DNA of 64,000 bases, taken from contig OX359250.1 in assembly GCA_947179485.1 (NCBI GenBank), forward strand, positions 24,748,654 through 24,812,653, given 5' to 3'. The notes under the pieces were generated by a model, which did not search any database, had not been told where the DNA came from, and worked only from the letters and a program-made list of their open reading frames with translations. The DNA is from Allacma fusca. Lineage: Eukaryota; Arthropoda; Collembola; Symphypleona; Sminthuridae. Of this stretch, positions 48,507 through 59,640 are shown piece by piece. Each line of letters opens with the position of its first letter. Within the stretch, counting starts at the first letter, position 1. The position numbers were made by a program, and so were the translations under genes.

Positions 48507-49689
48507 AAAATTCTCCTAAAAATCTTTGAAATTGGAATCTTTTAACGCAATGCTTTTTTTGCATGGATTACTCTGAGGATGGTATGAAGCAATTTTCCAT
48601 GATTTAATACCTTAAGAAATTCACTTGCAAAAGTTTTGCTCATTAGAAAATGCGCTTGATCATCAACTACTGTAGAAGATACTTCAGAAAATTTTATTAA
48701 TACGCACCCACCCTTCGGATTTTAGTACAAGGTTTCCCGCACGTAGTCCAAATAATTTCACGTATTTAGCAGAATGGCACATGACTACAAATAAGTATCG
48801 ATTTCCTGGCGTTCTTCAAAGAACAGACCCCAAATTTTAGCAAGCTACGCTGTCCAGGTTTCTCCAACATTTGAGAGAAAATCTTACATTGAGGGTCCCT
48901 GCTACTACTTTCAGAATTTCGACATGTTTTGGTTTTGCACATGTAATTGTGCATAAATGGAATATATAGACATTTCAAGGGAATGCACGTGGCCGAATTT
49001 GAAGGGGAACTGTAGCCCCAGAAATATAGGCGCATGTTATGTGGAAAAAAGTTAATTGTCTACCTGTTTGGGAGCAAGCTGACGTGTGGGAAATTCAGGA
49101 GAGATTTTGGCAGGGTTACCTCCAAAAGGTAAACATATGGTTTGGGAGCTTATGTATATATCTAGTACATTTAGGTCCTTCACACGTTCTCCATAAATTT
49201 TACATCTATATGATTATATATGGACTGAGTCCTACATCTGGAGGAAATGTGGGCTGAAGGGAATGAATTTTGGGGAGAGAGGGGAAGGCATTTTTCTAAG
49301 AAAGCCTGTATAATTATACGTATAACAAACTGGGCCGGGAGGAAGACACAAGCCAGAGGAGAGGTTGAAGAACGTGGGAAAAAATAAAAACACCATCAGT
49401 TTTGCAAATTATCCCCGACTCAACTAAATCTCCTTCAAAAAGGAACCGCTACTTTCCTGTACAAACTCTCTTTTAGGTATCTCTTTTGCAGATCTTCATC
49501 TCCTGTGCGTATTACTTCTCCTTAACTTTTTACCCGGTGTCAGGGAAAAAACTACAATTTTGGTTAGAATTTACGAGAAAACGTGGGGTATAAAACACCA
49601 TTAGGAAACATTCTTTTGGAAGATGAGCTTTAAAAGATTTGTTTTTGTATTTCATTTCCCGCTTTTATTGGTTTCATTGATTTTTTAAA

Positions 49690-50420
49690 AATACGCTTTA
49701 GTGATTCCAAATATTTCGAGCTCAAGATTTTATAAATGAAGTGTTTTTTTTTGGAATTTATTTGTTTCAGATATTTAGGACTTAATAATTTGAATTTCAC
49801 GTTTTAAAAATGCAGCTTTTAATCTTTGGAATAAAACATTTTTAAAATGCATCTCAGAAGTTCAAATTTCAATATAAAAATTTAGCTGTTTAAATTTATT
49901 GTGATTTTTGAACAATCTGACTCAAATTTGTTTACCTAAATTTTATGATCTCAAGTATTGAATGCCACACTTTATAAATGCAATTCTCAAAAAAATAAAT
50001 TTCTGCTTAGAGATTTAGTTTTTATATTTTGGAATTTCACATTTTAAAAGATGCACTCAATAAAATTTGGAATTTTACAATTTAAAAACTGAACTCGCAA
50101 ATTTTGGAAATTCATTTTTAAAACTGAGCTTGCAAATCTTGAAATTTCACCTTTTGAAAGTTGATCTCCCAAAATTTGGAATTTTACAGTTTAAAATTTG
50201 AGCTCTTAATAATTGAAATTTCCCATTTTAAAAACTAAACTCACAAATTTTGCAAGTTCAAATTTTAAAGAAATTAGCTTTTTGGAATTCCAATTAAAAA
50301 GTTGATTTCAATAAAATTTGGACTTTTAAATTTTAAAAATTTAGCTCTCAAATTTTGGAATTTCACGTTTCAAGATGTCTTCTAATTGAGATTCTATGAC
50401 TTCATAACTTGGGGTTCAAA
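49690..50420. repeat. Degenerate GGAATTTCACATTTTAAAA array
   Basis: About twenty loose copies of roughly 30-35 bp share TTGGAATTTCAC, TTTTAAAAA and GAGCTC or AACTC. No clean core was seen, suggesting an old array. Confidence 0.75.
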
Positions 50421-51824
50421 ATTTAAGAATTTTAACTCCTCGGAATTCCCTCCTAAAAAAATTGTCATGCGAGAAAAATATCCCGTAAGAGTTTACAAAT
50501 TATTTAATTCCAAAATAAGGTCCCCAACGTTTCTTCCTCCTCGGAAAAAATATTTTGAATAGAAAATTGTCCCCTCGTTTAAAATTGAGGGGATTGGGAA
50601 CCTTGAAAAAATCCTGCATTATCGGAATGAATAGGAATTTTTGAAGTAATGTTCATCAAGCAAAAGATTGGAGATAATTTCCCGGGGATGACTTGGTTTA
50701 TATACACTTTAAATAATGAAGCTTTTGAGGCTGGTGACGCCGTGCTGGTCTTTTTAGGATGGGATAAAAAAAATGTGGTATTTTGCCCTATTGTTCTGTC
50801 CCATAGTTTGGGTTCCCTTTGATATAAAAGGTTCCATAGAAATAAGAAAGTAATTGGTTTCCCATAAAGCTCTCGAGTGTGAGGAAGAAATGGTAATTGT
50901 GAATGGGTCAGAGGAGATTTGTGAGGTTTTTTCTTGTTGTTATTTTCCCGTATATTTTAAAGACACTATGTACCTATGAGTATACATGTGTACATGTGCC
51001 TGTGTATTTTTTTACGTGCTCCTGCAAAAAACCATATGGTCTCGTTTGGAAGGGAAATTCCAGGACAAAAAATGATACTGTTAAAAGATAAAATTGACTT
51101 GGGACTCCCCCCGTCAAATGCATATTCATGCGGAGTCTGAGGAGTATTAAATTTTAAGCACTAAGCCCTTATAGGCTCATAGCTATGTATGTGGAGCGTG
51201 TGTGTGTACATATGTACATATGTATCCTATATATGGGACTAGACTCGGATGAATGGATCGGAGCAGTCCAATCCCCCTAAAGCCTCCATATATAATGCGC
51301 CACACATTACGTACATATATATATTAAGAAAGGGAAAACGGTTTCCCATCCCCCTCAAATACAGTTCACTTGAGTTGCTCTTCCGCTTCAAGCTGCTCCA
51401 AAACAGGAAATTCAGAAGACAAGGAGGCCAAAAGAGTAAGTGGACCGCAAGGGAAGTACGCCAAAATGGTTAAATCTCCGTGAGGACACTCTTTTACTCA
51501 CAGCTAAAGGGGATCCAGAAACCTCCAATTCCCCTTTTCAGTCAATTTTATTTTTTTAAAGCGCCCACATTTGAGAAAATTTTCCGAAAAAAATTTTCCC
51601 AGAAAACCTAAATTTGATCTAGTTTTTATTTCCCTTTATTTTTTTTATTATTTCAAATGCATTGTAGTCAAATCTCCATGTTTTCCTAATATTGCATCGG
51701 AAATTTCCGAAATTTCTCGGAGATTAAATTACCGATTTTAATAAAACTTTGAAATTTTAGTGGCCACAATATTTCCTGTATGATTCTGAAAATGGTTCCA
51801 GCCAGATGTCACATTTTCCTGCGT

Positions 51825-51920
51825 CTGCATCGGAAACATGAAATTCTGCATCGGAAACATGAAATTTTGCATCGGAAACATGAAATTCTGCATCGGAAAC
51901 ATGGAATTCTACATCGGGAA
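51825..51920. repeat. 21-bp GCATCGGAAACATGAAATTC array
   Basis: Four to five copies at 21-bp steps of GCATCGGAAACATGAAATTC plus T. It begins with the GCATCG word. Confidence 0.94.
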
Positions 51921-52549
51921 TTTTTTAATTTTGAAATGAATTTGTCGTATTTGATTTCAAGTACTTATTAGATTGATTCTACTTGGAAATTAAAATATGG
52001 ATGAAGTTAAAGTATGGATTAAATTTTCAGGTTGATAATTTCAAGTTCAAATGCTGCGTATAATTGGGGAGAAAATGAATTACAGTGATTAAAATGTGAT
52101 TTGAGGGGAAGTGGGGTAACTGGGGGTGAGACTTGGTCAGGGGAAAGAAGTGAAGGGAAATAACAAAGAGAACAAGTGGTTTTGAGGTATGGGAAGATGC
52201 GAGAGAGTAAATTACAAGCGAATGTTGCATAATGGAAGGAAATCACTCAAGTGACATTAATTACTCTTAATTTGAATTGTTTCCGCTTGAGTGAGTCCTT
52301 CCTACGGGCTTCTTCCAATTTCTCAACATACACTTGGTGGCAAGAAGCTCCCTAGTGAGGACACACTTCCATGCTCAGCCCCAACTCAACCACAAAACCC
52401 AACCTCACTTCTCCCACTTGAACCTCTCCAATTTACAAAAATTATCTTCCTTATTATATTCTCTACTAATTAATTATTATCTCCCAGTTCCACACCCTGG
52501 CGCCATCTTGACACAGCATTTTTAGGGACAGTAAATGCTACTCTTCCAT

Positions 52550-53245
52550 GTCAAGTTTAAGGAAACACTTCATCTCAAGACAGTCTCAAGTGTAACTCAA
52601 ATATTCAAATACGAAATATTTTTATGTGCACTACACTCGAGTACATTCAAATCGAGGCCTACTTAAGCTGAACTCCAACTTCAGCGTAACTCACGTCTTT
52701 TGAAACTGAACTCGAGACAACACTTGAAAACGGGTGTTATTTCAACTTAACTCAATCCAATACTTGAAGCTTGAGTGTTGTTTGAAATAAACTCGACTAC
52801 GGCAGTACTCGAAAACGAGAGCTACTTTTAATCAATTCAAACTTGAACATGAATAATTGAAGTTTTGCTTAAAGTTGAACTTGAATTATTGAAGTTTTGC
52901 TAAAAGTTGAACTTGAATTATTGAAGTTTTGCTTAAAGTTGAACTTGAATATTGAAGTTTTGCTTAAAGTTGAACTTGAATTATTGAAGTTTTGCTAAAA
53001 GTTGAACCTGAATTATTGAAGTTTTGGTTAAAGTTGAACTTGAATATTGAAGTTTTGGTTAAAGTTGAACTTGAATATTGAAGTTTTGGTTAAAGTTGTA
53101 CTTGAAATGAAGTTTTGCTTAAAGTTGTACTTGAAATAAAGTTTTGCCTAAAGTTGTACTTGAAATGCAGTTTTGCCTAAACTTGAACTTGAAATAAAAT
53201 TTCACTTGAACTTGAAATAAAGTTGCTCTGAAACTCAAGTTACAG
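52550..53245. repeat. 30-32-bp AAGTTGAACTTGAATTATTG array
   Basis: About ten copies from 52845 to 53215 carry TTGAAGTTTTGCTTAAAGTT then GAACTTGAA, with periods of 30 or 32 bp depending on a two-base indel. To the left (52550-52845) lie loose ACTCAAGTT words. It is the AACTTG orientation of the CAAGTT group. Confidence 0.93.
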
Positions 53246-53734
53246 GATTGTGGTAGGAATAGCTGAAATGACTGGGAAAGGAAAATGTGAACGAGGGAAG
53301 AAAAAGCGTAAAAAACACGTTCGTCATTTCCTTTGACTCTTTTCTAACACTCCATTGCAATTACAAAGACACAATCCAAGACAAAAAGTAACCAAAATGC
53401 ACAATCACTGTTTCTTCTAATAGAAAAACTTTCCTCTTTCAATCTTTCCTCGTACTGTCTCGTAGACAAAAAGTAGGATATAATATGTACGTACGTGCAT
53501 AATGCTTACATACGAATTTTCTCCCCAAAAACAAAATCCGATCATTTGGAACATCGTTACGAAACAAAAGTTAAGCTTCTAAAATAACGTGTTATAATAA
53601 TGGCTTCCTATTTTGCTGCTCACAATTTTGTACAAACTTCATAATCCCAGTGGGTGCCTCCACAATGGAGTCTTTTGATGTCGTATGTCGCGATGCATTT
53701 ATTACATCATTGGCAATGGTTTCGTAACTCTACA

Positions 53735-54150
53735 TCAGATTTTCCTTCTCTGCATAGGATTTTTCTTCTGTGCATCGGATTTTCCTTCTGTGCATAGGAT
53801 TTTTCTTCTGTGCATCGGATTTTCCTTCTCTGCATCGGATTTTTCTTCTGTGCATCGGATTTTTGTTCTGTGCATCGGATTTTTGTTCTGTGCATCGGAT
53901 TTTTTTCTGCGCATCGGATTTTTTTTTTCTGCGCATCGGATTTTTTTCTGCGTATCGGATTTTTGTTCTGTGCATCGGATTTTTGTTCTGCGCATCGGAT
54001 TTTTCTTATGCGCATCGGATTTTTGTTCTGTACATCGGATTTTTTTTCTGTGCATCGGATTTTTCTTATGCGCATAGGATTTTTGTTCTGTGCATCGGAT
54101 TTTTGTTCTGTGCATCGGATTTTTCTTCTGTACATTGGTGTTTTTTATTT
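53735..54150. repeat. 20-bp TGCATCGGATTTTTCTTCTG array
   Basis: About twenty copies of the 20-bp unit, with variants TGCGCATCGG and TTTTTGTTCTG. Three copies (60 bp) equal 20 codons, so three plus-strand and three minus-strand frames stay open together. Loose ACATCGG copies continue to about 54270. I do not call a protein here. Confidence 0.95.
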
Positions 54151-54954
54151 CCCATCGGGTTTTTCTCAAGACATCAGATTTTCTCTTCTCGACATCGGTC
54201 TTTCCATCCATAAACCTCGGTTACATCGGTTTTTTATTGAAGACATCGGTAGGCTTTCCCTTTTTAATATCGGTACTGTTTTACTTCGTTGCGCCAAATT
54301 AATTTGTATTAACGGTCGACAGTTAACAATAATAGCAATAATTGAATGTTTGCAGATGCTACATATGACACGGAGTGGAATTAAATGGTAAAAATAGGAG
54401 AAAGCGAAATTCCCATCTCAAATCTCTTTTACTCAGAGAGGATCCAATCCCAAAGAATGTTACACTACATAGCCAGTCGTTATGTGGAGAGTTGTCTGTA
54501 TAATTTCCTGAACGGGTCAGTGAGGGAGGAAGGGAAAAGTACACGTTTGAAAAGATGGGACAATCCATAAACATGAATAGGACTTGTCCTCTTGAGACGC
54601 TTACACTGATTGTGAAATTGTTGAATTGAATCCAAAATCAGTGCCACGTGCTTCGCAGGGAAGCACCACTGACAATGGAATTTCTCGTTGGAATTTCCGG
54701 CTGGAACTGTCCTCCACAAATTCTTACGTTCTCTACTCAAAACCTACTGGCTCTACATTGGTTTAAGGAAAGTGGAGCGCCATTTCCTTCTGTAGTCTTT
54801 AAAATGGACCGATGCAGATAGAATTAGATGGAGGTGTTAACATTACTTCGTTATATAGAGGAAATAGAGCTCCGGTCAAGTTCAAGTAATACTTCATCGA
54901 TGGAGGTTGAAATTGGAATTTTGTATTTTATTTACTCAAGGTCAGGCTAAAGTA

Positions 54955-55755
54955 ATGGATCAAGTTCAAGTAACGTGTCAAGTTCATGTAACGGTTCAAG
55001 TTCAAGTAGTGTGTCAAGTTCATGTAACGGTTCAAGTTCAATTAACGTGTCAAGTTCATGTAACGGTTCAAGTTCAAGTAACGTGTTAAGTTAATAAAAC
55101 GGTTCAAGTTCAAGTAACGTGTCAAGTTCATGTAACGGTTCAAGTTCAAGTAACGTGTCAAGTTCATGTAACGGTTCAAGTTCAAGTAACGTGTCAAGTT
55201 CATGTAACGGTTCAAGTTCAAGTAACGTGTCAAGTTCAAGTAACGTGTCAAGTTCAAGTAACGTGTCAAGTTCATGTAACGGTTCAAGTTCAAGTAACGT
55301 GTCAAGTTCATGTAACGGTTCAAGTTCAAGTAACGTGTCAAGTTCAAGTAACGTGTCAAGTTCATGTAACGGTTCAAGTTCAAGTAGTGTGTCAAGTTCA
55401 TGTAACGGTTCAAGTTCAAGTAACGTGTCAAGTTCATGTAACGGTTCAAGTTCATGTAACGGTTCAAGTTCAAGTAACGTGTCAAGTTCATGTAACGGTT
55501 CAAGTTCATGTAACGGTTCAAGTTCAAGTAACGTGTCAAGTTCATGTAACGGCTCAAGTTCAAGTAAAAGATCAAGTTCAAGTAAAAGGTCAAGTTCAAG
55601 TAAAAGGTCAATTTCAAGTAAAAGGTCAATTTCAAGTAAAAGGTCAAGTTAAAGAAAAAGGTCAAGTAACAGATCAAGTTCAAGTAAAAAGTCAAATTCA
55701 AGGAACAGATCAAGTTCAAGTAACAGATCAAGCTCAAGTATCGGAACAGTTCAAT
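54955..55755. repeat. 36-bp (2 x 18) CAAGTTCATGTAACGGTTCA array
   Basis: About twenty units of CAAGTTCATGTAACGGTT and CAAGTTCAAGTAACGTGT occur in mixed order, so the true module is 18 bp. The right end changes to CAAGTTCAAGTAAAAGGT and then to loose copies. The 18-bp module keeps four or more frames open (231 codons on the minus strand, 177 on the plus strand). I regard these as by-products of the repeat. Confidence 0.96.
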
Positions 55756-56699
55756 CTAGTCAAGAAAAAATTGTAAAGCAAGATGAATGGTGGTTCAGGG
55801 TCAAATAAAACCAATTATAATCCTGAGTCAATCCCAAGTGACTCCCATCTCATCTCTGGCTTTCACAGGTGAGCCAAGTGAATTTGAGTTTTCTGGACGC
55901 CAGGGCCCCGTGCTGAGCTCTCTTGGAGAATGTGCTGGGGACGGTGAAGATTGAAGAGAGGGAAGACAGTACTAATTCAGAGAAAGTTCTTCCATTAGCG
56001 TCACCTACCTCACTTCAATCAGTAGCTTATCGTCAAGCTGAATCAATTTTCTCCGGCGAAAGGTCCTTCTTGGGCTCAAATGAAATCCAGACACGCTACA
56101 ACGGAGCTATCGGAAAGAGTGAAAGTACAGGAGGAGGAGGAGGGACTTTCTCCTAGTTTTTCTCTGTCGGTCACATCCACTGTACACACTTTGTACAGAG
56201 CCAGGGATGATTGGAACTGTATCTTCGCTTAACCTCCACTTCCTCTTTACTACCCAAGTCTTCCCACACTCCAGTCTTCCAGCCAGAGCAAATTGCCTTC
56301 GTCTGCCCAACAACTTACACGGTCTCCATGGATCATGCTTTCTCCCAACTTCTCCGTCTCGACCAGCTCTTTCTCAACCCATATTTTCTCTCCAGCACCA
56401 AAAACCCAGGAAACTTCTTCCCAATCCCACCTTCTCCACAACTCCAAACTATTGTTTTGTATTTCTGGTGAACGCTAAACCTCTGGCTCCGTAACTTTCA
56501 TTCAACTCCTTTTCTCGGCGAGGCAATTCCCTCAAATTGTCCTCCCTTACAACCAAACCAATTCTCAGATATGTTTCCCGAACTAAAGTGGAATCCCAGT
56601 ATCAAAGGAGCCTCTACCACAACCTTCTCAAATATTCACAACCGTTCACGAAATTTGATCATCACTCCCAATCTATATCTGAATTTAACCAGTCATAAT

Positions 56700-56790
56700 A
56701 AATTCAAACTTTCACCTTCTTTCACCTGCTTTCACCGACTTTCACCTGCTTTCTCCAACTTTCTCCAACTTTCTCCGTCTTTCTCCAGTC
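56700..56790. repeat. 11-bp CTTTCACCGA / CTTTCTCCAA array
   Basis: About eight copies of CTTTC at close to 11-bp spacing, with CACC followed by CTCC variants. Confidence 0.92.
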
Positions 56791-57562
56791 ATATTTTGGT
56801 TCCATGACACTTTTATATTACAGCAGATGCGTAAAATTTAAGGCGATTTTCATTGTTTTTCAACTACAAAAATTGTAAATAATTGAAATTCTGCAAAAAA
56901 TTCAAGTCTTGGCGAATTAAATCCCCTGGTACAAAATTTTAAATGTGATGTGTCTTCAAAAAAGTCGACAGCATACAAACAGTAGAAGATAAAATGAAAG
57001 GAGTAACTTTCACATAACTTTCTCTTTAATGGAGTGCATCTCTCTTGCATTTTATAAGGGAATGTAATTATGATAAAAATAAGGGAAATTCCTCTAAAAA
57101 CTAATTCCCCTCTCGATCCCAATTCACCAAGGATTTTGACGGAGAAAATTGAAGGGGGAGAAAGTTTCGAGGAAAATTTGAGAGTAGGCTTTTAATTACT
57201 TGAGAGTAGGTTTTTAATCCTTGATCTTAATCTTGGAATTATGCTAAGTAAGTTACCCAGTGAATAATGAATGCTCAGATGGGGCCTCGTTAGGAGTAAC
57301 AAGAGGAGCGTCTGGGATTATTTTGTTACCACGTATTAATATTGTTAAAATAGCCAAATGAATGGGAAAGCTCGGAGGAAAACTTGTCCAGGAAATTCTC
57401 TCAGTTTGAGCTTCCCATTTACGTAAGTCAATAAGAAGAGGAGGGAAGAGAAAACTATTGAGAGCTTTCCAAGGCTCGCTGATATGTTCCCTGGGTAATT
57501 TTTCCTATGGAATCTCATTGGAAGGAAAAGCGTTTAAAATCTTTGAGTATAATTTTACTTAC

Positions 57563-57669
57563 CGGTGAACTTCACTTTGTTGAGGTGTTTAAGCAAGTCC
57601 GTGCCGTTTATGGGCCTCATCTGGGCACAGATCTTGTAAGTCCCGTTGCATAAGGCTGTGTGCATGTCC
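57563..57669 (-). CDS. mGluR exon B: Venus flytrap domain, hinge-proximal segment
   Basis: This 107-bp exon encodes residues 59-94 and is bounded by ...TTCTTCAG and ACCG|GTAAGT. The peptide contains DMHTALCNGT (60-69), C73, QMRPINGTDLL (75-85) and VKFTG (91-95). The mGluR family has MH.ALC....LC.AM.P.DG..L at this place, so the assignment is firm although the exon is short. The two cysteines (C66, C73) form the small disulphide loop typical of these receptors. N67 and N80 are sequons. By local alignment, R77 falls where rat mGluR1 has the glutamate-contacting lysine (K409 in AMKP); this is my alignment and not a measured property. A 570-bp intron separates it from exon A, and about 14 kb from exon C. 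Confidence 0.93.
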
Positions 57670-58239
57670 CTGAAGAAATTGTTACAAGAATAAATAAAAA
57701 CTGGAACTCTATTTTTTCTGGGATAGCTGTCATTGAAGAAAAGATTTGTCAATTGTTTTTTGAAGCTTTTCAAAATTCATCTTAGTAGAAGATAAGTTTA
57801 CTAATTTGAAAGACATTTGAATTTGGATATTATTTTTGAAGAATATTTTTTAAAAGTGGCATGTATTTTTTTTGAAGAAAATGAATTTTAAATACGAGAA
57901 AATATTTCCTGAGAAAACACTTTTTTTAAGGGACTTCCACCTCGAGAATTCCTTATTTAGAAAACTTTCTTTTTTAAATAGGAATTTAAGCATTAGATGG
58001 TTATTTTCTCCGAGGACTTTCACCTCAAATATTGTTTGTCATTGTGAAAGTGATTTACTTGCGAGAGCAAAGCAGAGGTGCTTTCACTCCTCTTTCGACC
58101 ATTATTATGCTCGGAACTTGGGCTGCATGGAAGACTTTTATGCAAAACTATAAAAGACTGAAAATCATCTTCTGCTAAGACCAGCCCTTCAGTACAGCTT
58201 AAAATTTTACGAGGAATATTTTAATTAAAAAAGACATAC
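57670..58239 (-). other. mGluR intron between exons A and B (570 bp)
   Basis: Short intron with GTATGT at its 5' end and TTCTTCAG at its 3' end in transcript sense. No array or gene was seen; single CTTTCACC words lie at about 58017 and 58080. Confidence 0.88.
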
Positions 58240-58414
58240 TTGAGCGCCCAAGCAAAGGCCATAACAGCGTCTGACACGTACTGGAGCTGCGCCTCGAAAG
58301 GTGTGTTCTCCGGCGACAGCTTCTCCTCTCCCGTGCAATTCTTCCGGTAGTTCTCGTTGTACGGGGTTCGTGATGAATTTGGATATTTGCACAAGAAATG
58401 ATGCTCCCAGAATT
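58240..58414 (-). CDS. mGluR exon A: Venus flytrap domain, late lobe segment
   Basis: This 175-bp exon encodes residues 1-58 of the visible protein. It starts after the acceptor ...TATTTCAG and ends at CTCAA|GTATGT. FWEHHFLC (2-9), NCTGEEKLS (26-34) and DAVMAFAWALK (49-59) match the mGluR stretch whose family form is roughly FWE.HF.C ... C.G.E.L ... DAVYA.AHAL, just after the second-lobe strand of the extracellular glutamate-binding domain. N13 and N26 sit in N-glycosylation sequons. The first codon needs one base from an upstream exon, which must lie beyond the right edge because nothing recognisable as the preceding ligand-binding exon was found between here and 64000. The purine-rich strand of a CTTTCTCC array lies about 65 bases upstream in the transcript. 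Confidence 0.93.
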
Positions 58415-58479
58415 CTGAAATATCATATATTTTTGCATGATAAAAAATCAATAAAAACAGTCTTGAATTTTCAAATTTT

Positions 58480-58960
58480 ACTTTCTCTCATTAACTTAAT
58501 TTTCTCTTTAATTTTCAATCTCCTTTTAATTTCTTGCGTTACATTTAAGTTTACTTTTTTCGCTTTCTCCTTTAATTTTATTTTTTACTTTCTCCTTCAA
58601 TTTAATTTTTTACTTTCTCCTTCAATTTAATTTTCTCTTTAATTTTCAATCTCCTTTTAATTTCTTGCGTTACATTTAAGTTTACTTTTTTCGCTTTCTC
58701 CTTTAATTTTATTTTTTACTTTCTCCTTCAATTTAATTTTTTACTTTCTCCTTCAATTTAATTTTCTCTTTAATTTTCAATCTCCTTTTAATTTCTTGCG
58801 TTACATTTAAGTTTACTTTTTTCGCTTTCTCCTTTAATTTTATTTTTTACTTTCTCCTTCAATTTAATTTTTTACTTTCTCCTTCAATTTAATTTTCTAC
58901 TTTCTCCTTCAATTTAATTTTTTACTTTCTCCGTCAATTTATTTTTTTACTTTCTCTTAT
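58480..58960. repeat. 131-bp tandem repeat with CTTTCTCC words
   Basis: TTTTCTCTTTAATTTTCAAT begins copies at 58500, 58631 and 58762, giving an exact 131-bp step. Each copy contains one TTGCGTTACATTTAAG and several CTTTCTCCTTCAATTTAA words. Loose TTTACTTTCTC words continue to about 59260. The array starts about 65 bp upstream of exon A in the transcript. Confidence 0.95.
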
Positions 58961-59640
58961 TTTTATTTTCTGTTTTTAAGTTTACTCTTGTTTACTTTCT
59001 CCATAATGTTTTTAAAATATACTTTTTACTTCCTCATTTAATTTTATGCCTTCTCTAAATATTTTGCTTTCTCCTTTGATTTTTTACCTTCACTTTTTAT
59101 GTTTACTCTTTTTTACTTTCTTCTACCTTTTTTTACTTTCACTTTTTAAGCCATTTTTTTACATTCTCGATTAAAGTTTTACTTTCACTTTTTAATATTA
59201 CATTTTTTTTAACATAGAAGTAATTTTACTTTCTCTATAATTTTGCTTTCACTGACTCCTTGGTTTTGAGGGTTGATCTAGTGCATTCCCTAAGTAGATA
59301 TTGAAATTGCGATTGGATGACACACAGAACGGAGGGGAATTGGGCTCGTAGAGAAATCTCTAAAGGCTTTCGTTTTGCTCGTCAGAAACGTGATATTCTT
59401 TGATCGCGGAGGATGTCAAAAGCGACAAGTATCTTTGAGCAGGGGTAACTTTTTGTTAGAAGTTATGTGTCGAATGGGAGATACAACTCCATTTGGCAGG
59501 TGTTGTGTAATTACGTCTCTGCATGTACGTTTGTTCCTGTGTCTGTCCATACAGACCAAACCTCAAAGGGAGTGAAACCATGGAGCCTCTTTATAACGGA
59601 CTCCCTGTCTGGGCCCTGCCAACTCCTTCGAATTTCTGTT

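Larger units (their letters stand above)
43600..57562 (-). other. mGluR intron between exons B and C (13963 bp)
   Basis: The largest visible intron. It contains arrays at 45000-45690, 47590-47860, 51825-51920, 52550-53245, 53735-54150, 54955-55755 and 56700-56790. It also has a degenerate series of AATTTCACATTTTAAAA-like words at 49690-50420, a GATGCA/ATCGA cluster at 43620-43860 and CTTTATCTCCTACAAAT-like loose copies from 44520 to 46330. Between these (46.4-47.5, 47.9-49.7, 50.5-51.8, 54.3-54.9 and 55.8-56.7 kb) I see ordinary AT-rich sequence and no supported gene. Confidence 0.7.
1363..58414 (-). other. Metabotropic glutamate receptor gene, 3' part (10 coding exons, gene incomplete)
   Basis: Ten minus-strand exons join in frame to encode 695 residues ending at a TGA. 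Splice phases (leftover bases at the end of each exon) are A 2, B 1, C 1, D 0, E 2, F 2, G 0, H 0, I 1, and every following exon completes the codon correctly. The order of domains is Venus flytrap C-terminal part (residues 1-146), nine-cysteine domain (about 160-217), seven helices (about 231-482) and an intracellular tail (483-695). This is the plan of family C GPCRs that bind glutamate and signal through G proteins at synapses. The window lacks the start codon, signal peptide and roughly the first 350-400 residues expected for the family. The symbol is left blank because mGluR paralogues (for example the insect A and B types) cannot be separated safely here. Confidence 0.95.

Noticed and set aside
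53735-54391. Long Cys/Phe-rich and Lys-rich frames on both strands
   Set aside because: They result from the 20-bp array having no stop in any frame.
55042-55737. 231-codon minus-strand frame rich in Asn, Leu, Arg and Tyr
   Set aside because: It is a translation of the 18-bp module repeat; the opposite strand is open too, so openness carries no evidence for a gene.
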